A stretch of 64,000 nucleotides of DNA from Zoroaster sp. YZ-2022 (lineage: Eukaryota > Echinodermata > Asteroidea > Forcipulatida > Zoroasteridae): NCBI GenBank assembly GCA_029582265.1, contig CM055817.1:58467152-58531151 (forward strand), written 5' to 3'. Each line of letters begins with the position of its first letter. Position 1 is the stretch's first letter. Below are positions 10,801 through 23,100 of the stretch, piece by piece. Below the pieces are notes generated by a model, which saw only the letters and a list, made by a program, of their open reading frames with translations, made no database searches and was not told the origin of the DNA. The translations under genes were made by a program, and so were the position numbers.

Positions 10801-13800
10801 TGAGGTATATAGGTTCTGAATAGAACCTTATAGCACAACTCATATCTCAACCTTCGTTAACTGAGAAAGGTTCGAGGGAGAACCAATGTTGGGCAACTCG
10901 TTTTTCTCTACTGTCGCTGATATAGTTCAGGGAGAACCATGGGGACTTCACGGGTTATTCTCAAAGTTTCGATTTGCCTTATTTTTTATTTTAGTAGCCA
11001 GACAAGATGACATGGTTGGCTCCCTGGGCAGGGCGATCACACCGCACCTAAAATCGTAGGGTTTTGAACCCTCCTGTCCCACTAAGACTGAACAAACAAT
11101 TAACTAAACGAAGCCGTTGGCCAAGCTAACAATCAGGGCCGAAACCAAACAAACACGAAGGGCCGAAGCCAAACAAACATGCAGGGCCGAAGCCAGACTG
11201 ACTAGCATACCCACAACCGAAGCTGAAATACAAACAACGCACAAATTTTGGGTGCGTTCCAAAATTTTGTCATAATCTGGGGCTAACATTTTTAAAAACG
11301 TCTGTAAAAAGTTTTTAAAAAACGAGCAACGAATAACGACTGTGGCGGTCACATGAAACAAAATAATAGACAACGACCATGTGGGTCACAAACGAAAGGC
11401 TTTACGCAGCGTAGCCAGTGATTACGAAGGTTGACAAAACTGTTGTGCAAGGTAAAGTCAAAACCTTAAAAGGTGGATTCAGCAGGTTGTGCAATGTTGA
11501 GTCGACATAAATACATGGATGACTAAACCGGGGTGTGCATGGTTTGGTCAGTGCCTAGGGGTTTCCCCATGAAAATTGAAGCCAGAGCTTGAACCTTCGT
11601 CATGCAGGAGAATGAAGAGGTTTGCAGATTGCTGGGATTATGTGTAGAATGGGAAGTGTTCCGATCGAGATTTTTCGTGGGGGGGGGGGGGGTACTGGAA
11701 ATGATGAAAGTATCATATACACTGTAAAAAATGGGGAAATAATTACCCAACGTAGAGCAAATAATCAACGTACCCATCTATTGGGCAATACAGTAGTCAC
11801 TCTTACTGGGTAAAAGTATTTACCTCATTCTTGGGCAAATTGAACTGTCTCAACAATTGGATAAATGTACTTAACCACTAATTGGGCAACTTGTCTTTGT
11901 AACCATCTATTGAGCACATCAAAGTTTAAATTTGTTGGTCAAAACCTAACCAACGTTTGAGCATAGTTCCTAACCAATAACTAGTTACTTCTCCTATATC
12001 TAACCAACTCATGGGTACTGGATGGCCTTCATGTGTCCTAAATCAGGGAAAATTTTACCAACAATCATCCAAGCTTTTGCCCAATGGTTGTGTATTTATG
12101 TCGCTCAATTCCTAGGCGTTAAATATTGAAAAGAAAATCTAAACCAAAACAACTCAAATAACATAACAAGGATCGATTGACAAACATCGAAAGATGATTA
12201 TTTTATTGCATAAGAGTATCGGCTGTCCTATGGTTGATTTTACATTGTCGCCAAAGTAAAGCTGATGAGAAAAATAACATAATTATTTGTCCTTACTTCA
12301 ATGATTCTGTAATATAAAACTGTAGTTTACATAAGCCCGAGCTCCGGCCGCCAGCAGCAGTGGCACATGGCCTGCGCCAAATCGTTGGTTAATTTACTTG
12401 CGCCCCTCTGTCGTTTTGCCCATTTTGGAGACTTTTGAGTTCCGTGTTCCCAACTGCAGAAAGTAATCGTGTGCCGCTTTGACCAGTATATGGGCAAAGC
12501 CTGATAACATCAAACCATTGCAAAAATATACCCACCTTCTATGAAATTTAATGTAACCAATTATAGGCAATTTCAAAGGTTTACCCAACGTCACAATTTA
12601 ACCAGAAATTAGACAATTATTTACCAACAATTAAGTAGTTTACTTTGCCCATAAATAATTTACCCATTATTTTTACAGTGTACGTATATATCGAAGCCAT
12701 AGTTTGGGTTGGTATCGTGCTCTCGAGGGCTTTCTGTTCGAAATCTTCCATGAAGATGTTGGCTAGGACCGGGGATATCGGGGATCCCATTGGAGTGCCT
12801 AAAGACTGCTGATAGTAAGCCTCTCTCCATTGGAAGTATATGGACTTCACACAAGTTGAAAGTAGATCAACGATTTGATCTGGCGTTATAGGCTGGTTCG
12901 TTCTGGGAGCGTGCTGTCATGTTCGAATATCGACATAGTCACGAGGATAGCGCCGTCTGTAGGTACGTTGGTGAATAATGACTTGATGTCAAAACTCACT
13001 AGCATATCGGAAGGCTACAAATTGATTCCCTTTATGATGTTGATAAACCCTGCCCGACATTGGTTCTCCCTCGAACCTTTCTCACTTAACGAAGGTTGAG
13101 ATACGAGTTGTGCGATAAGGTTCTTTTCAGAACCTGTACCTCAGCTTCGCGATAGTCGAGATAAACACATGGTGTTACCGCAAACCGAAATGAAACAAGA
13201 TCTCAATCGTCTCCAAAAACTCCAAAACAAAGCCGCTCGCCTGATTCACCAGAGGCCAAAGCATTCTCATGCCACACCTTTACTTGCTGAACTTCACTGG
13301 CTCCCAATTAACCAACGAATCGTCTTTAAGACAGCACTCAACATGTACAAAACCGTGTCCAACAATTTCCCATCATACATTTCTGATGTTCTCGACCTCA
13401 GCAAACGACAAGGTCTCCGCTCTGAATCCAAGTTGGTCATCCCTCGCACTACCAGGAGTACAGGGGACTGAGCTTTTTCCGTTGTTATTGTTGTTGTTAT
13501 TATTATTGTTATTATTATTGTTGTTATTGTTATTATTGTTATTGTTGTTATTGTTATTGTTGTTATTGTTATTGTTATTATTGTTATTGTTGTTATTGTT
13601 ATTGTTGTTATTGTTATTGTTGTTGTTGTTATTATTGTTGTTGTTATTATTGTTGTTGTTATTATTGTTGTTGTTATTATTGTTGTTGTTATTATTGTTG
13701 TTGTTATTATTGTTGTTATTATTATTGTTGTTATTATTGTTGTTGTTATTATTGTTGTTGTTATTATTGTTGTTGTTATTATTGTTGTTGTTATTATTAT

Positions 13801-14085
13801 TGTTGTTATTATTATTGTTGTTATTATTATTATTGTTATTATTATTGTTGTTATTATGTTGTTATTATTATTATTATTGTTGTTATTATTATTATTGTTG
13901 TTATTATTATTGTTGTTATTATTATTATTGTTGTTATTATTATTATTGTTATTATTATTATTGTTGTTGTTATTATTATTATTATTATTGTTGTTATTAT
14001 TATTATTGTTGTTATTATTATTATTGTTGTTGTTATTATTATTATTGTTGTTGTTATTGTTATTGTTATTGTTGTTGTTGTTGTT

Positions 14086-14124
<39 letters not shown>

Positions 14125-17100
14125 GATATTCTTTATAACGTCGAGATCCATGTTGTCTAAAAATTGTAGTTGCAAAACAAAACATTTATTCTGCCAATGT
14201 AAACTGGTGACACTGACAGTATTTAATTAATATATGGACGGGCTGTAGGTGTACCACTCAATTAATTGCATTTGTTTTTAGAAGGTGTGATGCGAACATA
14301 GCACGTATAGCTGGCACGAGTGTACATGTAGCCCTGCCCATGAACATTTTTGCATGACGTCATGTTTGCGTCGGTTTATTGTCCACGTGACTTTGAGGGG
14401 ACTTGTTATGGCATATTTTCCAGATTTTTGCGAAAATGAGTTGATTCGAATAAACTCCGGTGCTCCGTACTCCCTTGAACAAATCGACAATGGCCTGGTG
14501 TGCCTCTGGGTCATAACTTCTGACCCCGGGTTCAGAGTGCAGTTGGAGTTATTTGACCTCCCTTGTTGCGTCATTATCATCGGTGAGGGCGCACTAGAGA
14601 CCGGGACCATCATCAAGACGATTGGTCGATACGACGCGTCTTTCCCACCATTTATATCGTTGAGTGGCCCGTCAACATGGATATCGAAACACACGTGTAA
14701 TTACAAGGCAAGCGCTACCAAGATCGACATACGTTAGTACACTACAATTGGTAGGTGCTTTGTCAGTAAGGTGCTGTCATTATTAATGTTTCGAACTGTT
14801 TCATGAAGAGCTAGTATAATCTAAATAAAATCAGTTGCCATTTAAATTAATCAACAATTAGATATGAGTAGTACGGATGAAGTTCCGTGAAGGTTTGTAT
14901 CACAAAATATTCATAATAACGGAACGACAATTGCAATACGTCTGTTATTACCTCCTTTCCTCAAAATAATAACCCAAAAAACTCAAGCATTAAATTAAAA
15001 CAATTAAATTAAAACTCAAATAATTAAAACAATAGAACTAAAACTAGTTAACTGATTATTCTAGCATTTTGATTTCGAGTACTGGTTCGATTTCCATCCG
15101 TATTAAACTAAAGGATACAAATTGTAATTTGATTTGAACAAATATTAATTTCAAGATAAAAGCTTAATGGCATATCGATATTTTCTCACCACCAGAATGT
15201 GCACAAAATGAATTTTCGTGCACCTCGGGTCCAAGATGTCTCCATGAAACAGCCGTCTGCAACGGGTGGGGAGACTGCCCTGAGAAAGAGGATGAATATG
15301 GCTGTGGTGAGGGTTCATGGATATTCATTTTTTTAAAATGTTCTAATGCTATAGAGAGCCTAAGTATTTATGTTAACAAAATCCCCAAACCGTTTTGTAC
15401 AACCAAAGATTGGAAACGTGACGTCACATGTTAAAAATTAACTCACATTTTTGAGAAAAATGTGTAGTTTCAATGACTGCCTGACCGAAATCAAACATTC
15501 TAACAGGGGATGTGTTTATTTTTACCATAAACGTTGACGGATGGGATACATAGTATTATTAATTGTGGAGTCAAGTGTTGTCGAGTTATATGTAAATAAT
15601 TGTGTATATTTCCCAATAATTTTAATAAGGAAATCTATGCCAACATTTAATTCATTGTTAAAGTGACATTGTATTACAGAAGCAACATAGCCCTCTATAT
15701 TTTTCTCTTCTCAATATCAGGAAATTGTGCAGAAAGTCAATATTCTTGTCGTTCTGGGACAGGCTGCGTCTTGGAATCTTCCGTGTGTGATGGCACAAAT
15801 GACTGCAATGATATTTCTGATGAATTTGATTGCGGTAAACATTCTTCTCTATCTCTATCTCTCTCTCAATACATTATTTTGTTAACGGTTAATAATTTTC
15901 ATTTACATTTTTGCAACAATTGTTTTTGCAACACACTATGACAAATAAGTTAATTATTGTAGGATGAATAGCGTCATAGTACTTTAAATCAAAATGCAAC
16001 TTACAACAGAATATCATTGATAAATTCCCCTTTTTATAATTTGTTAATTAATGAACATAACTCCAATACCAAATCAAATCTAAGCCAAACAGATAACTAA
16101 AGGGGAATAAGTTTGATATCAGTCGTTACCACACTTTACAACAGAATGTTCCTTAATTGAATCAGACCTGCTACCGACACACACCTGCATGAGAACCAAA
16201 ATGGCTCCAAAGAGAAGAGGTCGTCTTTTGCCCAGGTATTAGCCCTAAGGAGGGTCATCGAGGAAGTAAAGAAGAACAAACAGGTAGTGTCTCCGGATGG
16301 CGAAACAGAGGAGTTTTCTCTGAAGGTGTACTCCAGGGCAATGCACCATACCTCTTTATCATCATACTGGACTATGCAATGAGACAGGCTGTCAATGGCA
16401 AGGACGAGGAGATGGGCTATAGAATAAACCCCAGACCGAGTAGGAGAGTTGGCCCTGCATTGCTTACTGGTCTTGACTTATCAGATGACATCTAGTTTCT
16501 CTAACGTCTGAACAGATCTGTCAAGCACAAGAGCTTATTTGCAATGTAGAGAGCGAATGTCAAAAGGTAGTCATACGGCTGAACGTCAGGAAAACCAATA
16601 TTATATAGCATACAACAGAATGAGGGCACATGCCTCAAGCTAAACAGCGGGGACATACTAGACAGGCAGCGTGACTTCACATATCTTGTGTAATGGATTG
16701 ATAACACAGGCAGATACATCAAGGTGATAAAAGCTCTGGCCTGGAAAGCACTTCACAGTATGAAAAAGGTTTGTTGTTGAGTGGAAGCCTGAAACTACAG
16801 CTCTTCATAGCTACTGTTGAATCAGTACTACTCTATGGATGTGAAGCCTGGACATTAACATCAGCGCTTGAAAAACAACAAGACAACTGCTACACCAGAA
16901 TTCTACGTGAGGTATTTGGTGTCAGGTGGGAGGAGTGCATGTCCAATTTAGATCTCTATGCAGAATAGATCTGTACAAGAACACTCAAGTTTGTCGGGCA
17001 CTGTTATCGTCACCCTGAGCTGTCCGTCAGCAAGCTTGCACTATGGGAGCCCAAGCATGGTCAAGCTCAAAGAGGTAGAGGACATCTTACCTACATGGAC

Positions 17101-20100
17101 AAGCTGCGCAGGGACACAGGCTTAAGTACAACAAATGAGCTATTTAATAACCTGCATGAAAGTGCAATTTGGAGTCTCATATCTCGTAACATCGTGTCCT
17201 GGGACACGACATCCTTCGACGTAGAAGAAGGTGACCTAGTAGATCTTTAACACATCACAGACCTCTTTTTTCTTCAATAGAAATGAACCAAGCTGAGGCT
17301 GGAAGGGGAAATATTCTGTTCCCTTTTATGTTTTGATAATTAGCGGTATACTTGCGTGTGCAGGGAATCTTACAAAGATGACCGCGGCATGATAAAGGTC
17401 TATATATATTTGCATATTTTTTATTTCAAGGACTGTGTAGAAATGGTCTGGTCGTAATCAAGGGTGATGATACAACAATGATTTCAACACCACACTGGCC
17501 GCTATCGTATCCTGCAAGCACTCACTGTCAATGGCTGGTGGTGGCAGAAGTGGGATACCATGTGGTTATTACTTTCATTGAGTTTCATCTATACTACGAT
17601 TATCTGGATATTGGAAACGGACGCATGTTTCAAAATTCATATTTGAGGCTTAACAGGTGAGTTTCGCTGTTGTTTTTCCTCAACAAAATGCATACTATTT
17701 ACATGTTTGCAATATTTTGTTTTAAACTATTTTATGATTGTTTTTCAGAGTTCAGTATCCACTGAAAACCGCCTCGACACAAAACGAACTGTTTGTGATT
17801 TTCAGATCAAATTCTGATAATATAGAGGAGAAAGGATTCAATCTTGATGTTAAACAGATGCGGGAAGGTGAATTTGTTTGTGGAATTGTTTACGACAACA
17901 ATACAACAAATATTTAAAGATAAAACATTAGTATTTCATTAAATGAAATAAATTAAAATTTTAATTTTAATATAAAACTGATAATGTTATCAATCTTCTC
18001 AAGAAATTTGTTTGTCTCAGAGGCAGTTATTTTTGAGAAGCGCGAAGTCATTGTCAATATCTTGATAGGAAAGATAATGAATAATGAATTGTTGCATTTT
18101 CTCTGTTTATCCATTCGCGACACAATAAGCTGAAACGTTCACAGGTTAGTTTTAATGTATGTTTTGATTGAAAGTAAGGAAGAGTACTCTTACAAGCAGT
18201 TTTGTCAATAAATCAAATTAATTGTTTATCACTCGAAGCAAGAAATCCATCAATTAATGCTAATCGCGGTACCCGCTGCTATAGGAACCTGCTGGCCTAT
18301 CGTCATCGGACAAGGTTTAGTGGTCGAAAGGTTAAGAGCACTAGTATAAACCAGGAAGTCGTGGGTTCGAAACCCGCCAGAGTACAATCCACAGATACTC
18401 AAAAGCACTACGTCGGTGTATAAGGCAACAAATCAATAGTTTGTCAACCAAAGTAATAATGTCTTTAAATGCTAATGCTGAGCTATTCCTTATATTTACT
18501 CAGTGAAATTTATGTTTAGTACATGATGGCAGATCTTTGTATCAATTACTCTATAATTATGCCTGGTTCGGCGTTCCATACACGGAAGGGTGCACTCCTC
18601 ATTAGACAAATAAATTCTGCATACGGTGCTGCAAAATAATATGTTTTTATGAATAATAGTTGTCTGAAGCCAGCCCTGTTTTCCACCGTCAGAGGTCTGA
18701 CCTAAGAAGTTGGTAGTTTATTTTGAAGCGAAAAGAAGGTGATTTTGGTTGCAACTTGAAAATCCTAGGGGTAGAAATTAGGTAGCACTGGGGATAACAA
18801 TTTATTGATAGGAGCTGAGCATTTTGCACGAAGTAAGTTTTGTCCATTTAACTGTTTCTAATCAAGATGATAATTTTTGCTTTAAATTAAATTGTTCCAG
18901 TTAGCTGCGGAGAGGATGAAGTAGCGTGTAACACATCTAATCTGGTCTGCGTCCAAAATAACCCGTTTGGAAGAAGCCTACCTTTCTGCTTTCTTTCAGG
19001 TTTGTTTATCAAGGTGTAGAAAGAGATTTAAATCAAACTAAGTCAACGGGCGCGCCGCCAAAATGGTAGGAGAACGAGAATGACAACACACTAAATGTAG
19101 AGCTACATTTTTAGGAGGTGACCAATGTTATATTTACTGAAAGCACATTCCCCGATGCCTCCAACAGAACGTGACTGGTGCTCAGTAGATCTTTTAAACT
19201 GGGGCGCCCTCCATTGACAATTTATTGTTAGCACCAACCTGACAAGACACCTTTTTTGAGCAAAAGACACTAGCCTCAAAAACAAAATGGAAGCATTTTA
19301 TATGTGCATATAAATACGTTGCTCATTTGATATCTATCGATGGACTTTCATACAATATTTGTCCTTTATAAGGATACGGTCGAACGCTCTTAACGTGGTC
19401 GTAAATATTGAATAAAGTTAATTTTGTTTCAGGATTATGTGGTGCAAGTATAATTGATCTAGTACAGCCTAATGCTTCATTCGATCTGAGGTCTCCCCGC
19501 TACCCTTTGAACTATCCAGAAAACGTTGGATGCTGGTGGCAAGTGTACCTTTCTTTCAGATCCATTGCTTATAATATATCCATTGAAGTGGTATCTTTCC
19601 TAACGGAGACAGAGCGCGACTTGGTACATATCAATTCGTACGGCCAGGAAAATAAGTCGTTTGTGTTGCACGGAGCGACAAAAGTGCGTTCAATATTATT
19701 GGAGGCTTACGAGGTTGATGTTTCATTTAATGGTGATTCGACTGTAGAGTATAGTGGTTTTCATCTCAGAATGACACACGTTGAATACGAAGGTAGGTTA
19801 TATCTTATTTGAATGAAAATGTACTAAAATACCGTAAAATAAGGAATCTAGCATAAAATCTTGTATTGGGAAAGATGGATTTCCAGTATGTCAGATTACT
19901 AAGATTGTGTTTTGAGCTTAATAACTCGTTAGCAGTGACAATAAACCCCAACATAAATGTTAATTGTTTTACAATATGCACACTAATCTGCCTTTCATAT
20001 ATGCATTCACTAATGCAAAGAGGAAAATTAATTGGACAAAAGTGATTTAGGCTGAGGGGTCTTCAATAATAGTTAGGAAAAAGATAATTTAGCTTTGTTT

Positions 20101-23100
20101 GTAGAACTAATCTTTCTTCGGATCTTTTCGTGATTTGTGATCGATCCTTGGTCTTTGATAAGTAACATCTATCAGTCAAATAATTCTGGAGATTAGTTGT
20201 CCCCATGCCTGATAGGGTAACAATTAGTCCAAATGTGTTCTCTGTATACACTGAAGGTGAAAGTCTAACCTGGGCTAGGGTAACAACCTCCATTTTGTAT
20301 ACAGATACAAATTATTGTCTCAACGGTCTGGACTGCGGTGATGGTTTATGCTTACAAGACAGCGCCAGATGTGATGGGTTTAAAGATTGTCAAGGAAACG
20401 GAATAGACGAACAGGGTTGCGGTAAGACGCCATGTTTGGGGGATTTAATTTAAAGTCACATGCTCGTCGATTAAATTTCCAGATATATTTTATTTCCGGA
20501 TCATACACTTTCGTACGTTTAGTCCGGGTCACAGGGTTGTTGTAAATCATATTATCTCAATTCGGTGATACTTTTTTACCGGATTGGAACCCAATTTTCA
20601 AATAATGAACATCAATAATTGGCCCAATCGGGAAACTCTTTTTGTCAACAAAAAACGTCCGCCACATTTGGAATTTTTAGGATGCTAGTGTATCATGATT
20701 ATGTGTTTGTAGCGCCCCGTGCCAAGAAACTCTTCGTTGTCACCAAAACAACCGTTCTGCCATGTTTTGGATTTTATGGATGTTTGTATCTTAATTTTGA
20801 ACAATGATGATAACAGTCAGTCCCGAACGGAAAACCTTATGGTGACAATTACATATTCTGTTTGTAGTGCCCTCTGCCGGTTGATCAATTTTAAACTTTC
20901 TTTCTTTCGTCCTTATTTACATAGACAATATCTCTTGTCCTGCGTTTCATCACTGTAAGAAATCAAATGAATGTAAGTATCTATCTAAGCTTTGTGACGG
21001 ACATGAAGACTGCCCTCAAGGAGATGACGAGAAGGAATGCGGTAAGTCTATGTTTCACCTCTTGAGGGCGCTCATTCACTTACTGCCGCCATAAGCTCAA
21101 CCTCGTCCCCATGGCCGGGTTTACCTCGTTTTCACTTCTAGAACATGGTGGCAAACAGGATTTCTGCAATGCTGATTGGTTAAAACAAACAAATATGCAA
21201 AACCAGTTTAAGTACGTTTCTAGGAGTGTCGTGGCCGAGCGGTCTAGCGCACCGAACTCAAGTTCTGGTGTTGCCAGCAGCAGGGTGTGGGTTCGAGCCC
21301 CGGTCGTGACACTTGTGTCCTTGAGCAAGGTACTTAACCATAATTGCTTCGTCCTTCGGATGGGACGTAAAGCCATAGGTCCCGTGTGTTGTATAATGCA
21401 CGTAAAGTGGATTGTCGTACGGTCTAGCGCACTGAACTCAAGTTCTGGTGTTGCCAGCAGCAGAGTGTGGGTTCGAGCCCCGGCCGTGACACCTGTGTCC
21501 TTGAGCAAGACACTTAACCATAATTGCTTCTCTCCACACAGGGGTTAAATGGGTACCTGTGAAGGCAGAGATGGTTTGCTCTATATGCGCTAGAAATGGC
21601 AGCAATTGAGCTGTATACACCCCAGGGAGCTGAGATGGTTTCAGGAATGATTTATGAGCCTTATGAGCAGGGATAATAATATAATGCGCCTTGAGCGCCA
21701 CTTAGTTGGTGGATACGTGCGCTATATAAATCTATACATTATTATTATTATTATTAGGAAATGAAATCTTTAATTTGTTTATTTATAGTAATATTAAGCC
21801 TATTGTTATATTTTGTTTAACCCTGTCAGGCGTGCGGGAGGGTACAATGTGCCCTTTTGACAATTTTTATAATTTCTCCAGAACGCTATATCTATCCAAG
21901 CTGAAATTTCCTGACTGTTCCTCACTATTCTTTGAAACCCCCTCACGCAAAAATCAATGATAATGGGTGGTCCTGGTTGCCATGGCATCCGTTTATTTTG
22001 AACAGGTCCAACTGAATTTCCACTTTTTTGTTAAAAATACTAAAATTGGCCTCAGGGCCTCATTCGATAGATCGTGTCAAACCGAACATCTCTATGAAGT
22101 TTCATGAAGAATACAGAAAATACAAAGAGGGGCCACAATTAGCCCCCTCACCCAGGTCTGAGAACGAAAAATGCTAAGGCTTGATAGGGTTAAAACGTCG
22201 TCAAATGTTTTATGATTCATTTTATTCAGAATAAAGAATGTCAAATTATGACATAATAGGCCTAATATCATGCAGTGCGTCGAAAGTCGGTTGGCCTAGT
22301 CCCGGCCTCCCTACTGCAGCACACACTCTTCTTTCTAGCCGTGTATCAGACTCATAAACTTATTTAAATAGTGTTTTTGGATATGGAAATCGTCCCGAAG
22401 TTCCAGGGAGAGATTGAGTAGTGGGATCGAGAAATATCGATAAAGCCTGGTAACGATGTTGCGATAAGTTCATCTCTGGTTCAAACATGCGAATATGAAA
22501 ATTTTATCCAAACTGTCCGAGACTTATTCAATATATAATAAGGTTCCCTGTTAGGTGCCCTGCTTTCCCAAAATTAAGAATGTTATCTCTTACAAAGTTT
22601 CAGCAGTGTGAAAAAAAAAAAAAACTTAAACAAGAAGTTCTTTAATCGCTAAGGTAGGCTTTTTTGTTTTTCTTCCATACACATGTATGAAAACAAGCTG
22701 AGGATGGTCTTATATAGGCTGGCACCTTAAATGTGCCCAGAATTAGTGTTATGATAAATGCCTTGAGTCAGGGAATCTGACAAATATGGCAGCAGCATAG
22801 TTAAGACATATAGTTTTCTGTTTCTTAATACAGATCGGCGGTGCCCCAATGAATGTAGTTGCCAATACGACGATGACAGCGATCTACATGTGATTTGTAA
22901 GAACGGTTGGAATGAGACAACTGTTTCAAACATCGTGAAGATCACGAAGAGGCTGTAAGATACAACTTAATATTTATTTATTGTGGAGTAATAAAGATAA
23001 ATTTATTAAACTTACGTCATGTATGCTATTTTAAGTCGATTCGATTTTTCAGTTCACATACTCTTCTCGAAAACCCAAATAATGACTTATTGTTGGTCAA

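Noticed and set aside
13269..14230. Long poly-leucine, poly-cysteine/tyrosine and poly-asparagine open frames on both strands
   Set aside because: They are translations of the TTG/TTA microsatellite, open in every frame that avoids TAA/TGA, with no codon or splice evidence.
21226..21312. Functional tRNA-Leu(CAA) gene
   Set aside because: Head closes reasonably but runs into a SINE body without a terminator and recurs with the same body elsewhere, so it is a SINE head.
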